Below, piece after piece: positions 13,801 to 27,600 of a stretch of 64,000 nt of DNA. The notes below the pieces were generated by a model. That model saw only the letters and a list, made by a program, of their open reading frames with translations, was not told where the DNA came from and made no database searches. Position 1 is the first letter of the stretch. Each line of letters opens with the position of its first letter. The stretch lies in assembly GCA_036925085.1 (NCBI GenBank), contig JAUPFP010000036.1, positions 2,318,671-2,382,670 of the forward strand. The letters run 5' to 3'. A program made the position numbers and the translations under genes. The stretch comes from Brachycybe producta (taxonomy: Eukaryota > Arthropoda > Diplopoda > Playtdesmida > Andrognathidae).

Positions 13801-16800
13801 AGTAGTCGTTTTATACAAAGTTCTGTTGCAAAACTCGTAATGTACTTCTATCGCTTACCACAACTGCATAAAGCAAGATAGTTCCAATGTTATCAAAAAA
13901 GGCACGATCATGAAGAGAATAAGCGGATTCGAGCATAATTCTGATTAGAAAAAAAAAATAATTATCAATCAATAATTTTGACTGAATATTGAAATTTTAA
14001 CTGTTTTTAAAATAAAAGCCAACAACTTACGGTGGTAATAAAAATAGAAAAAAAACTTCCGGCGAAAAACTGGGCACATGAGTTTCCATTCCGGTGTGAC
14101 TAATACATACATACAATGGGGGTACAACAGACAAATAAATATATTTCTCTTTTTCTTTTAAAACGTCTAAAATAACAAGAGCGTCGTTTGCAGTTCAGGT
14201 AAAACGTCTTCCATTTAAAGATGAAAATATCTCAGAAAATGCTACAAAAGAAGCTGCACAACTGTTATTTTACGCAGTTGTTCAAAAGCCTAACAAAATT
14301 TATTCATGCAAACATTGAAAACATATTGGTCAATCATTAAATTTTCGAACATGACATTTTTTTTTAAAAAAAGAAAGTCGTTTACTTGAAGCCCTTAGGC
14401 CCTTGACACACAGACCACTTTTAGTAGTCGATTTTGACTGCAAAATGGAAGTTGCAAGTGATTGAGCTTTTGGTTGCAATGTAATTTTTTTTTATGGAAA
14501 GATTCGAAGTGGTTCGTTTTGGCGACAAAACCCGACTTCATTTTGTAATCGAAATCTAACACCAAAAGTGGTCTGTGTGTTCCAACTGGACCAACTCTAA
14601 ATGGTGGATTCAAATTACTCAACAAATTATTGTGCGTTTGTTGTGGAGAATAGGACAGAGTTCTATTTTTTTATTGAGCAGAACTGATTACAACCAATAG
14701 AAAAGACATCCTTCAATTTGTGCAAAAATGTTGCTATTGGGTTGTGCACCATAGAATGTCATTGATCATCATGACTATTATGTAAATTAGTGATGACACT
14801 AATGAGAATCATCAGTAAAGACAAATTATTGACTACAATCTAGTGTGAACTATTTGTAGTTGCACACTCCAGATTGTGCAACACTGTACTGAAATCAGTG
14901 TTATTCTGGGAAAATTAAATAAAACATGTTAAACCATCCCGTGGGGTTCGATCAGGGCCATAAAAGGATTTTATCCGGTCCAGCGAATATTTAATGTGGC
15001 CCTTCTTCTCAAAATTTAAGGAATCATTGCTTTAAAATAACAATTAATATAAAAAAAATAACTAAAAAGTGCCATTACCCATTTTCGGTATGTGTTCCAG
15101 CTGGAACGAAGCTGAGAGTTGGAGGTGGAGGCTAAAAAGTATAAACAAACGAGCGGTTAAATAGCATATGCATTTGGAGCGGAATGGAGTGCAAAAACGA
15201 ATTTACAAATGGTAAACAATGGATTTAAAATCGAAATAGTTCAATTTTTAAATACTTTTGAGAGAACCATTTGTAAATTCTTTTTTTGGCGTTCCGTTCT
15301 TGCTTCTGTAATTTTGCATATGATTTGTTTTGCTATTTAACCGCTCGTTTGTTTATACTTTTTGTCCCACTACCCTCTAACGTCATTGCTAGCCTCCACC
15401 TCCAACGCTTGACGTCGTCCTAGTTAGAGTCGTTCCAGCCCAATTTTCATTAATAGCACTTACATGCTATGTGAATTGTTAAGCTGGGTACAGTTGGTCA
15501 ATTCTAACTTGTCCATCTTTTGGTTTTCTTTTGAAGTTATGTGGATAACGCCTATTTTTTTCTCACTTTTTAACTTAACTGCTCGTTTTCCTATCATTGC
15601 AAAGCAAAGTAAAAATGTTCTCAAGCCAAAGATTGACAAGCTCTAATTGAAAGTCTGTACTTTTTCCTCAAGAAACGACTTTTTTTTTTATTAAATATTA
15701 TTTTCAAAATTAAAAAATTGTATAGATTTTTCACCAATATGTTTAATTTGTGGCGTAAAATGTTTAAAAAACTGTAAGTGTTTAGCTGTACAGTCAATTA
15801 GAAAACGGGATGAACAGAAGTTAGCTCCACCCCTTTTTATGACGACCGGCAACTTCTAATTGGTTGGTTATGTAGTCTGGGGTCAGGATAAAAAGATGAA
15901 CAAATGAACGGGATGAACATTGGGGTAACTCTAAAACACGACACAGAATGCATATAGAATAAGATGAACACTATATCATGGATGAACACACATTTTAAAG
16001 GGATGAACATTCTTTAAAGGGATGAACATGGTTTTAAGGGGGATGAACATGGTTTTAGGGGGGATGAACATGGTTTTAGGGGGGATGAACATGGTTTTAG
16101 GGGGGATGAACATGGTTTTAGGGGGGATGAACATGGTTTTAGGGGGATGAACATGGTTTTAGGGGGGATGAACATGGTTTTAGGGGGGGATGAACATGGT
16201 TTTAGAGGGGATGAACATGGTTTTAGAGGGGATGAACATGGTTTTAGTTTAGGTTAGGTAACCGAACCTAACCTAACCTAACCCCATAAAACCACGTTCA
16301 TCCCCCTTAAACCCCTGTTCATCCCTTTAAAGTATGTTCATCCTTTTATTTCTCTCTGTTCGTCCCTTTAAAATGTGTGTTCATTAATTAAAATATAGTG
16401 TTCATCTAATTCTATATGCATTCTGTGTCGGGTTTTAGAGTTACCTCAATGTTCATTCCGTTCATTCGTTCAACTTTTTATCCTGACCCTGTAGTCTGAC
16501 GTCACATGCTCCGCCCTTTTCAACGTCGAACCACACAACAAACCGATTAGAAGTTGCTGTTCGTCATAAAAAGGGTGGAGCCAACTTCTGTTCATCTCGT
16601 TTAACCTAATTGCCTGTTTTAGCTGTGAAGTTTAGATTAGTTTTCTTGAAAATACAACCAGGTATATTCAATAATTTTTAAAGAGGGGACTGTTTTACTT
16701 GCGCCACTCGGTAATTGAAAGAAAAACAGTTTCACTCTTGTTTGTAAATAAGAATTGAAAATAACTTGGAATAGATTCAGTGAAACTGAAAATGAAAGGA

Positions 16801-18428
16801 AATGGATCAAATAAAACATTTAAAAATCGATTGGAGACTTTTTTTTTTACTACTAAAAAGCAAAAATCCTTTTAAATTTCATGTTTGTTTGTTTTTGTTT
16901 TTTAAAAAAAACACAGAAGTTTGTTTACAAAAGGGTTAATTTCGGAGTCGCCTAAAAATCGTGCCAATAAATCGAACTAAAAAAAAAAGTTAGAATCAGA
17001 GTTGGGGGAAAAAAACATATACTTACTATATGATTCCACCCAATACGGTTCCAAGCGCAATAAGCAGACTATTAAATAAAAAAACACAATTAATTAAACT
17101 ATAAAAACTACTATATAAATTCTGATTATTCTGCATTTTGAAAACAGTGGTTTTTTTTAGAAACTAGAAGAGTAATTGTATTTCACTTAAGGGTATTGTC
17201 ATATTGATAATTTTTAAAAAATCAACTTTATAATTGCAGTTTGAAAATGGACAAAATTCTACGATTTTTGGTTTAACTTGAAATGAAAAACGAAAATGAT
17301 CAATTTTAAAATTACCACAAAATGTTTTTTTTTATTTAAAGAGATACTACGAGGAAAATCCACTTCAGTGATTTATTTACTCAACTAGTTTCTAAAATAC
17401 TTTAAAAATTGATATTCTGAATTTCTAAAACAAATTTAAGAAAAAATGTTTTTAGAAACCAGAATAAATTTATAACTTAAGAATATTTTCTTATTTTGAT
17501 ATCTTTAATAATCAACTTTACATGTATGGCTGTTTGAAAAATCGAAAAAAAAAATTTCCGATTTTCCGATTATTTTTATCTAAAGGCCTTCCTAGAGCTC
17601 AAAAAAACCTTCTGAAATCCAGATGGCTTTTAGAACTGTTTTCTTCTAAAAAACCTGCCCTTTTCAGAAGGTTCTGTCTGAAAAGAGAAAACTAAAAACG
17701 GGCAGCACTGTGGCAGACAGGCATTTATAAATCGGGACGAACTTCAGTTGGCTCCGCCCTTTTTATGACGAACGCAAAGTTCTTCTAATTGGTTGGTTAT
17801 GTAGTCTGAAGTCACATGCTCCGCCCTTTTCAACGTCGAACCACACAACAAACCAATAAGAAGTTGCCGGTCGTCATAAAAAGGGCGGGGCTAACTGAAG
17901 TTCGTCCCGATTTCTAAATGCCCTGTCTGTGGCACTGTGACCATGTGAAAATATATTGCACAATTCTTATTCAAGATGGCCGACCACATACTTTCACTAG
18001 ATGGCGTTCATTATTTCAGAGCACTCTAGTTTTCATTTCAGAAATATTTGTTTAGAAATAATTTGTTGAGCTGTAGGAAGAAGGCCTTAACAAGAAACGA
18101 AAATGATCAATTTCAAATTACCATAAAAAGTTTATTTTTTTTTTCAAAGATACTTTTAAAGTGACTCGTCGAGATTCTTAAAACACTTTCAATTACTTCT
18201 TGATGTTTGTTGCTTCTAAAAATGCAGAATAATCAGAATTCTTATCCGTTGTTATTTTTATATTTGCATATTTTGGCAAATATCAATGTATACATTATAT
18301 CGCGTCCATTTGGTGTAATTGTCCATTACACGAAATGTATGTCCATTTCGTGTAATGGACAAACTCCACCAAATGGATGCGACATATACACATTTAAAAC
18401 AATTGAAACAAATTTCAAATTGTTCCTT

Positions 18429-18486
<58 letters not shown>

Positions 18487-18587
18487 TAAAGAGAGAGAGA
18501 GATATATATAAAGAGAGAGAGAGAGAGATATAAAGAGAGAGAGAGAGAGAGAGATATAAAGAGAGAGAGAGAGAGAGAGAGAGAGAT

Positions 18588-18623
<36 letters not shown>

Positions 18624-21600
18624 ACAGAGAGAGAGAGAGATAAACAGAGAGAGAGAGAGAGATATAAAGAGAGAGAGAGAGAGAGATAAAGAGAGAGAGA
18701 GAGAGAGATAAAGAGAGAGATATAAAGAGAGAGAGATATATATAAAGAGAGAGAGGTATATAAAGAGAGAGATATATATAAAGAGAGAGAGATATATATA
18801 AAGAGAGATATATATAAAGAGAGAGATATATATATAAAGAGAGAGAGAGATATATAAAGAGAGAGAGAGATATATAAAGAGAGAGAGAGAGATATAAAGA
18901 GAGAGAGAGAGATATAAAGAGAGAGAGAGATATAAAGAGAGAGAGAGACTAACCAAATATGAAAAACAAAATTCATTTGATTACATAATTACTTAATTAG
19001 TCTAATTTCCAAATGTTATATACATTGGCGAATCCATTTGGAGTAATTGTCCCATTACACGAAATGTCTGTCCATTTTGAGTTTTGCATCGGACCCAATT
19101 TATGTTCATTTCGTGTAATGAACAATAATTACATCAAAAGAGATAGCAATTTAACTAAATGTGCTAATTTAAGAGTGATTTTAACTTTTTTAATCATATA
19201 ACTTTTAACAAAAAAGCAAATATTAATGCTTTTTTTCATAATCAAACTAATTACTAGAGTGACACCACTGCCCTCTTCTTAAAAGGTCTACTTTTATTTT
19301 GACTGAACAATTTCTCTTCATAAGGCATATGGCTTTTATAATTAAGTTTAAGCCTAATTAAAGATGACCTGTAGGCAATATTGCACACAAACACACAAAA
19401 AAGGACATTTCTACAGCAAAATGCATTTATATTAAGAAAATTAAATTGCTGCAGGGAGATGTGAAACAAAATTGACTTTGTGGTTCTCATCAATTTCAAA
19501 TGGACCTTTTATCATTTGTTAAGGCTCTTGCCGCTGTGCAATGGTACCTACCACCTTCCCCTATATGGAAATTAAGGCGTAAGATTAATTATTCTTTAAT
19601 TCATGAGAAGGTGGCAGGATGTACACGTATGTTAATGTTATTAAGTACATGTACAGGGTGTTTCTTAATGTTGTTTTTATTAGTCTCAAAGGAGATCTGT
19701 TTGAGTGGTTTTATCATTTTAATGATACACTCTGTACATCAATTGTTATTTAATTATTATAAATAATACACTAGACTAGCATATAATAAACAATTATAAA
19801 TGGACACGATATTAAAGACTGGAAGAAACTTTTTCGAAAGTTAAGGTGGGTTTTAAAGTGTAAATGACGCCCTTCAAACTCTTGTTCAATTAGTTTTGTC
19901 TTTCAACAGCAAAATTAAAATCTATAATTGTTATTGTGTTTTAGAAACTAGAAAGGGTAGCTCAATCATTTAAAGTGTTTTTCTTGTTGATATTATATAT
20001 ATATAATATCCCAGGTCTGTGTATCTATCTATATGTGTTTCTGTCTCTGAAGTAACTCTGTACAACCATTGAAGCATGTCGGAATTTATATAAATTTGAA
20101 TAAATGAAGACATGAACAGCTTTTTTTTTTTCTCAAGGTCAACTATATGTTGCACCCTTCCCATCCAAGAACCCCATGATATTAAGTTGGAGAGGGAAAA
20201 GGGTTGAAAAGTGTAGAGGGGGGGGGGGGGAGAGAGAGAGGGAGAAACATGGAGGGAGAAAAAAGTGGAAGGGGTGACTGAAATTGAAATGAAAGGAGTA
20301 AAAAAAGGAAAAAAACGACGCACATGCGCACAATTGAATGTGAATTTTGCTCCCGTCATTTATGACGGGTTACCCCACTAGTCTTTCAAATAAGCTTTTT
20401 TGTGTGAATTTGAAAATAACCCAACCCAACTTTTTTAGAAAATGATAATTATGTAAAATAAGTGAGGCTAAAATATAGACTTGTGCCATTTTTAAAAGAA
20501 TGCTCCTCAATAACAAATGATAAAATTTCAAAAGTAACATGTTGAATTACTGATTACTTTTTGTAAAATTTCTTGACTGAAATTCTGGTAGCTTTAAGAA
20601 GGAATAGAAACTTGTAAAAATTGTAGACTTGTGTATTAGGGGTTATGTTTAGGGGTTATGTAAAGGTTTATCCACACTATGCCGATCGGCTTTAAATCGG
20701 CATTGTGGAATAGGTGGGGACACGTCAGTTGGCACTGCCTACAGGCCGATCGGCTTGCCAAATCGAAACCGAACGATGTTGGTCTCATGATCTCAACAAA
20801 GAATGCCGAGCTGGAACTGCATCGTCGAGTCGTACCCCTGTTGCGCGGCTTCGTCTTCAATCGTGGTCGCAAGTTACAATTTCAGTCAACGTTTACAATT
20901 TCACACGAACTGAGGCAATTCGTGTGAAATTGTAAACGTTGACTGAAATAATTGTAAGTCGAGGTATTTTCAACAAAGCCAATCCGGAATAGTGTGGATG
21001 CACCTTAAAAAGGTAGATTTTATTTTAAGACACTATTTCTGGCTATTTTTTATTTTAATGAAAACCAGTGACGTTTGATTAATTATAACTGCCACTGATT
21101 GCAATTTTGATAGATCTATTTGTTTGTTACTTGACAAAATTAAAACTAATTGAAATTATTGCATATTAAACTGATATAATGGCGGCCACACTGAAGTAAA
21201 CAGAACAAAAAATTAGATAGGTTTATAATAAAATACTTATAAATTATTATATCAGTTAATAACTTGAAATTCTCTTTTATTTACACAGTAAAACACACTA
21301 AATACACTGGCAATTAGAAAACGGGATAAACAGACGTTTGCTCCGCCCTTTTTATGACGAACGGCAACTTCTAATTGGTTGTTTATGTAGTCTGACGTCA
21401 CATGCTCACCCCTTTTCAACGTCTGACTACGTAAACAACCAATTAGAAGTTACCGTTCGTCATAAAAAGGGGCGGAGCAAACGTGTGTTTATTCCGTTTT
21501 CTAATTTGCCTGTCTAAATACTTGAAGTACAATCACAACCTAATAGAGAAACCTAATTAAAAGATAACAAGAAGGACTTATTTTTCGTTTTTTTACCACC

Positions 21601-24600
21601 AAAATGACATTTTTTTTCCCTCTCTTTTCTTAGTTAGCAATTTGACAAAATATTTGTCAATTTGAACGATTTTAGAGAGCTGCTCTGATCCCTCCACATC
21701 ACTTACATTAAAACACAAGACTAATCACTTTTTTTTTCTATTATCAAAATTAATTAAATTATATATCCTTCATTATTATTATTTTTTTTCCCTTTGTTTT
21801 GATTTTCTTAATTGCTTTGATTTTTATGACAGGTTCATTAAGACACTTTTTTTTACATCTTATTTTATGTTTTTTTAAATATATCTCTCATTATGCGTTT
21901 ACTTTTGACATTTTACATTTTTTCTATCAATTTCCATCTCTCGACTCCTTCATTTCTGCATTGCTGCTTTACACCACCACCTAAATTATTAAGATTGGAT
22001 GTTTTGTAATGAATGATTTTTCTCAAAAAGATTTTTTTGTGGAAAGTTTTGTTTTTATTCGATGGATTATTATTCTATAGAGATTTTTTTTGGGGGGTCG
22101 TGTGTCTCAAAGGAAATAAAACTGTCAAAATTTTGTCTATAAAATCCATTGTGTTCTCAAAGGAAATCTCAAAAGGCTTATTTCTTCTTTTCCTTCTTCT
22201 TCTTCTTTAGTTTGAAAATTGTCTTTTTCAAAGAAAAAAATGTCAATAATTTTAGGTAACATATATATATTTTACACTGGAAAATATACATAGTCAAATA
22301 CACACAAAAAGGATAAATTCAAAATAGTGCTAAAACAGCTTTTATATATTATTATTATAAGCATTATATTATTATGACGTCATTGAGCTCATATAGAAAA
22401 AAAATGTTTTTTTTTTTATCTTTTCTTTTGTTTATTTCATAATCAAATTATGAAATAAACAAAAGAAAAGATATTTGAGATTTTCATTGAATTTGTTACT
22501 TTTTTTAAAAAAAAACATTTTTTTTTCTATATGATTTCAATGACGTCATAATAATATAATGCTGTAATGAATGAATGAATAAATAATATGAAAAGATGTT
22601 TTTTTTTACTTGTGATTAGTGATTTATATATATATATAAACATACATATATATAAAAACTTGCATAATGGGTTTTTATTAATGTTGTCACTCATATTTTT
22701 TTTCTTAATATATAATGATAATGTTAGTTAAAGTAAAGCCCCGTTTTCATGATGATAGTTGTCATGATAGTTGCCGTCATGAGAGCAACTATCGCGAGAA
22801 CTATCATCGTGAAAACCACATGATAGTCACTATCACCCTGTTGCGATAGCACTATCACACTGTTGCGATAGCACTATCACACTATCTCGTTTGACTAGAT
22901 AGTTGAATAGTACTGTTGCGATAGTAATAGTTGTTGAGTGACCGCCTCTTGTAGGGAAATATCCACTTTGTATAGGGAAATTTGGTTTCTGGAGAGAGAG
23001 AGAGAGAGAGGCAACACTGTTGTTGACTCAATGATGTCTAGTGAAGTAGACGTCACACTGTTATGTGACACAATATCACGTTACTTCAACACATGTAGAC
23101 AGTTTCTATTGTGAGAGTGAACTATAGCAACTTTCATGACAGCTACACTCACGATAGAAGTATCGCCACAGTGAAAACGAGGCTTAAGAGTCATTATACC
23201 CAGTACTAAACTTAAGATGGTTTTATGAGCAGCTGATTTTCGAAAACTCTTGATTATTTCTGTCTTTCAGAAGAGCAAAAATAAGAAATAACTAAAAAAA
23301 AAAAAGTATTTTAAAAACTAGAAGGGTAGCTCAAGTCATTTTAAAGCTATTTTCAGATTAATATCTTTCAAAATAAACTTTTTAATGACAAAAATTTTAT
23401 TTTGCTTATTATAAGCTTATTAAGCTTTATAAGCTTATTTTGAAAGATATCAACATGAAAATACCATTAAAAGTGTGTCCAGTGTTACTTTTAAAACTTA
23501 TATGTTACTTTTCATGTTAAATCTCTGTTCCGAGAGTTCAAAAGTTGGAACTACGAAGTGGCAAGTTTTTTCTTCTTGAATTTGGACCCCGAAGTCAACT
23601 CTCATTAATGCAAGAAAGTAGAAGAAGAAAAACAAAAATCATCTCACTTTTCAACGAATGTTTATTGGAATCATTAATCATTATTCAAAAAAAAAAAAAA
23701 GAAGAAGGAAATACTGAAATAAACAAGATTTGACTGACTGACTAATGATCAATGATTATTGATCATGGAATCCCAGAAGACAAATCTTAAAAGATTTCTT
23801 CTTTTTTTTTTTCGGATTTTATCTTGAACAACACCACCACCACCAACCACAACAGACACACACGGTAGAAGAAAAAAATATGATGTTATTACTACTACAT
23901 ACACACAAAAGTATTGAACATAAGGGTATATATGTATATATATATGGATTCGAAATTCGATCTTATCATCGGTTTTCAACCTTTCAGTTGCTATAACAAC
24001 GAATATTAAAAGTAAACAACTAGGAATTGCATGGAACCAAAACCACCTATTCTTGTCTTTGTCGTTGTGTGTATGTCTTCTCTTTTCTTCGTCTTTAAAA
24101 GTAATATTTTCTAACAAAGTCCATACAAACATAGAAGAAAGAAAGAAGTCGTATAAAATGCAAAATTCTCAAGAGCTAAACATTATTTTCATCTTTTTTT
24201 AATGTTCTTGGGATTCAAAATAGTAAAAAAAAGAACATAGTAAAACAAAAATGTTGTTGTTTATAGGTCTTATAAGGTAAAGGTATATATAATATACTTG
24301 GTAATATTATAAAAATATATACAACATGTTGCCCACTTTATATTTTTGTCACACACACACATACAAGTGACACAACCGAAACTTTTACATAATCCTTTTT
24401 TAGTGATCTTTCGTGAGAAACCAAACGACTGACACAATTGACACATTCAACCGAACACGTGTCTCCTCCTCCTCCTCCTCTCTCTCTCTCTCTATACAGT
24501 AGATATAACAACATCAAGTATTATTATTCTATGTACTAACAATGCATTTGTCAAAAACAAGGAACAAATATACGATCATGTGTCCTTAAAGCCTCGTTTT

Positions 24601-27600
24601 CACCGCGATAGTTCTTTCAATGAGAGTAGCTGTCATGAAAGTTATGATAGTTCACTCTCACAATAGCAACTGTCTACACGTCTTGAAGTAACGTGATAGT
24701 TCTATCATGACAGTGTGTGACGTCTACTTCACTAGATATCACTGAGTCAACAACAGTGTTGCCTCTCTCTCTCCCTCCAGAAGCCAAATTTCCCTACAAC
24801 GTGGATATTTCCCTACAAAGCTGTCACACAACAACTATTACTATTGCGACAGTGCTATCAACTATCTAGTCAAACGAGATAGTTGTGATAGTGCTATCGC
24901 GACAGTATGATAGCGACTATCATGTGGTTTTCACGATGATAGTTCTCGCTATAGTTGCTGCTCTCATGACAGCAACTATCGTGACAACCATCATCGTGAA
25001 AACGGGGCTTTAAGGTGGCTGGATAGGTATTTATTTTGTTTTCGTCCTCCCAGATAGCGCGCCTGCGTGTGGGGCTATTATATTCTATAGCAGGTCGCTT
25101 CCTCCCATCAGCGGTTTTGAGAAAAATTATATATTAGGAAAAAACATTGCAAAAAAAAAGTTCATCAAAGTGTTTTAGAAACTAGAATGGTTCACGATAA
25201 TGCTAAAAGTTTTTTGTTAAATGAAAATAAACTTTTTATGACAAGTTTGAAAAAGACGAAACTAAAAAACGGATCATTTTCAAACGGAAGTATAAAAATG
25301 TTATTTTTAAGATATTGCTATGAAAAGACTTTCAACATAATCTTTTACCATTCTAGTTTTGAAAACAATATGAATTTTTTTTGTAATGTCGTTTCCAAAA
25401 AAAAAAAAAACGTTCGCTTGACGTTTTTGCGTTCAAATTTCACAAAAAAACGTCTCTGGTGCATAGCATTAACCACTGCAATGGCACGGTCCGGGGGGGG
25501 GGGGCAAAAGCAAAATAAATATCTTTAGAGCCACCTTAAAGCCAGGAGGCGGGGATCTCACATGCATAGAAAAAAAAAATCAAAAAGTTTCATGTTGGTA
25601 ACCTTTCAAAGTAAACTTTTTATGGACAAATACTGTCTGCTAAAAAAAAGCTTATTTTGAAAGTTATCAGCAGGAAAATACACTTAAGGGATTGAGCTAC
25701 CCTTCTAGTTTCTAAAAAAAACATTCAAGCTTCTCTTGATTTTTTACTTGAAAGATAGAATTAATCAAGAGTTCGAAATTTAGCTGTTAATAAAAAGTCA
25801 AAAAAGAAATTCTGATAAAGTCTAAATATTCTTAAAAATGGGCCATTTTCGTTTCAGTGGACTTTTGATCCAAAATACGTGTTTAGTAATCAGTCCATCT
25901 GTCAGTTGTTTGAAAAAAAAAGTAATCCAAATTATATAATAAATTTAATTCGTTAGGCTTCATCTTGTAAATGCAAATCCTCTTATCCTAGTTAGTAGTA
26001 TTTATTACAGGAAACTCTAATGAGAAAATTGTGGATGAGAAAATAGACAGATAGATTGATAGATGTGAAATTAAGGGGTTTTTTCAAGGATGGCGAACCT
26101 TCAGTGAGGCCTACTTATTACTCCTCTAGTATGGAACTCTACATTCTTTTTAATATTAGAAATTTGAAACGACAAATTAATAGGATTTTATGGTTGGATT
26201 CTTGTGTTCATCATCATCATCATCGCCATCATTGTCATCATGTGTAATGAAGTTTTATTAAGACGATACATGTTTTATTAAGTCATGGAAAAGGAGAAAT
26301 GTCCCTTTTATCCAATGGCTCTTCTAGAATCTAAGATTGTGCATCCTTGCATGTAAAAAAATCATTGATGGAATTGGAATACGTTTCCATTTCGACCAAA
26401 TAAGCAAACGCCACATACAAACACATATATACCAATCATTTGAAAAGATTGGATACTTCTGAAGCTAATTTGCTTTTGAGTTCTACTGGACCATAAAAAC
26501 AAAAAGACCAATAACTGAAACAAACGTTTTTCACCTAAAAGACCTGTAATTCACCTAAACTATTACACCTAAAAGACCTGTAGTTCACCTAAAAGACCTG
26601 TAGTTCACCTAAAAGACCTGTAGTTCACCTAAACTATTACACCTAAAAGACCTGTAGTTCACTTAAACTATTACACCTAAAAGACCTGTAGTTCACCTAA
26701 ACTATTACACCTAAAAGACAGTTCACCTAAACTATTACACCTAAAAGACAGTTCACCTAAACTATTACACCTAAAAGACAGTTCACCTAAACTATTACAC
26801 CTAAAAGACAGTTCACCTAAACTATTACACCTAAGACAGTTCACCTAAACTATTACATCTAAAAGACAGTTCACCTAAACTATTACATCTAAAAGACAGT
26901 TCACCTAAACTATTACACCTAAAATTGTTCACCTAAACCTCTTAAATGTTATTTTGCCTAAATGACATTACACCAAAACATTTTCAAAAATTAAAACATT
27001 TTCATCTAAAAACATTTAACCTAATAGAATTGTACATAAATTCGCTCACCTAAAAGTATATTTCACCTTAAACATTTTTCATCCTAAACTGTCCTAAACA
27101 TCTAAACTGTGTTATTATGTAGGTGAAGAAAAAAAAAACATTTAGAACCATTTAGGTTTAGGTGTAATAGTTTAGGTAAATTGTCTTTTAGGTGATCAAC
27201 TTTAGGTGAAGTGTCTTCGAACCAACAGAAACAAGCCTCTTCCTATTTCAGTCATCATGATAATGATGATAATTATGCGAAATAATTAATTGTTCCTATC
27301 ATCAATGCTTTTAAAGTGCAGACACAGAAACATGTTTTAGGCATTAATATATCACTAGAAAAACATTTCCTTTTTGTCTTTTATATTACATAGATAGAAA
27401 ATACAGTAGAATTAGCCTTTAGTCTCCCCTCCCCCAGCAAAATCCATCTACAGAAACAAAAAAGTCCATCAATACTTTAGTTTTTTGTGCGCTAAAAGGA
27501 TGCTAAAAGTGAATTACATTATAGGGCCTATATCAGATCAGTCAGTCAACTAATGAGTATAGTAGCAAATTATACTTGATCGATCAATTGAACGTCTGAA

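Larger units (their letters stand above)
15790..16617. mobile_element. Palindromic MITE family A, copy A1, split by a nested element
   Basis: Flanked by perfect 9-bp duplications TTTAGCTGT (15781-15789 and 16618-16626). Family arms: GACCGGCAACTTCTAATTGG and its inverse, CTCCGCCC boxes, central CTGACGTCACATG. Removing the nested 15880-16489 segment leaves about 209 bp, the normal family size. Confidence 0.85.

Noticed and set aside
14935..14960. GGTTCGATC, a tRNA B-box-like word
   Set aside because: No matching A box or cloverleaf around it.
15077..15132. Apparent NHE exon between exons 3 and 4 (AG/GT borders, open frame YLHLQLSASFQLEHIPKMG)
   Set aside because: It lies in the arm of a family C repeat, has no NHE similarity, and exon 3 joins exon 4 in phase with a perfect family match without it.
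16248..16290. Interstitial telomere (TTAGG)n
   Set aside because: Only three to four units per side and located at the apex of a foldback element; better explained as element sequence.
18258..18976. Long Ser-Leu-rich and Arg-Glu-rich ORFs
   Set aside because: Translation of the GA/GATA microsatellite.
26535..26940. CRISPR-like spaced repeats
   Set aside because: The repeats are contiguous tandem units with no unique spacers, in a eukaryotic intron.
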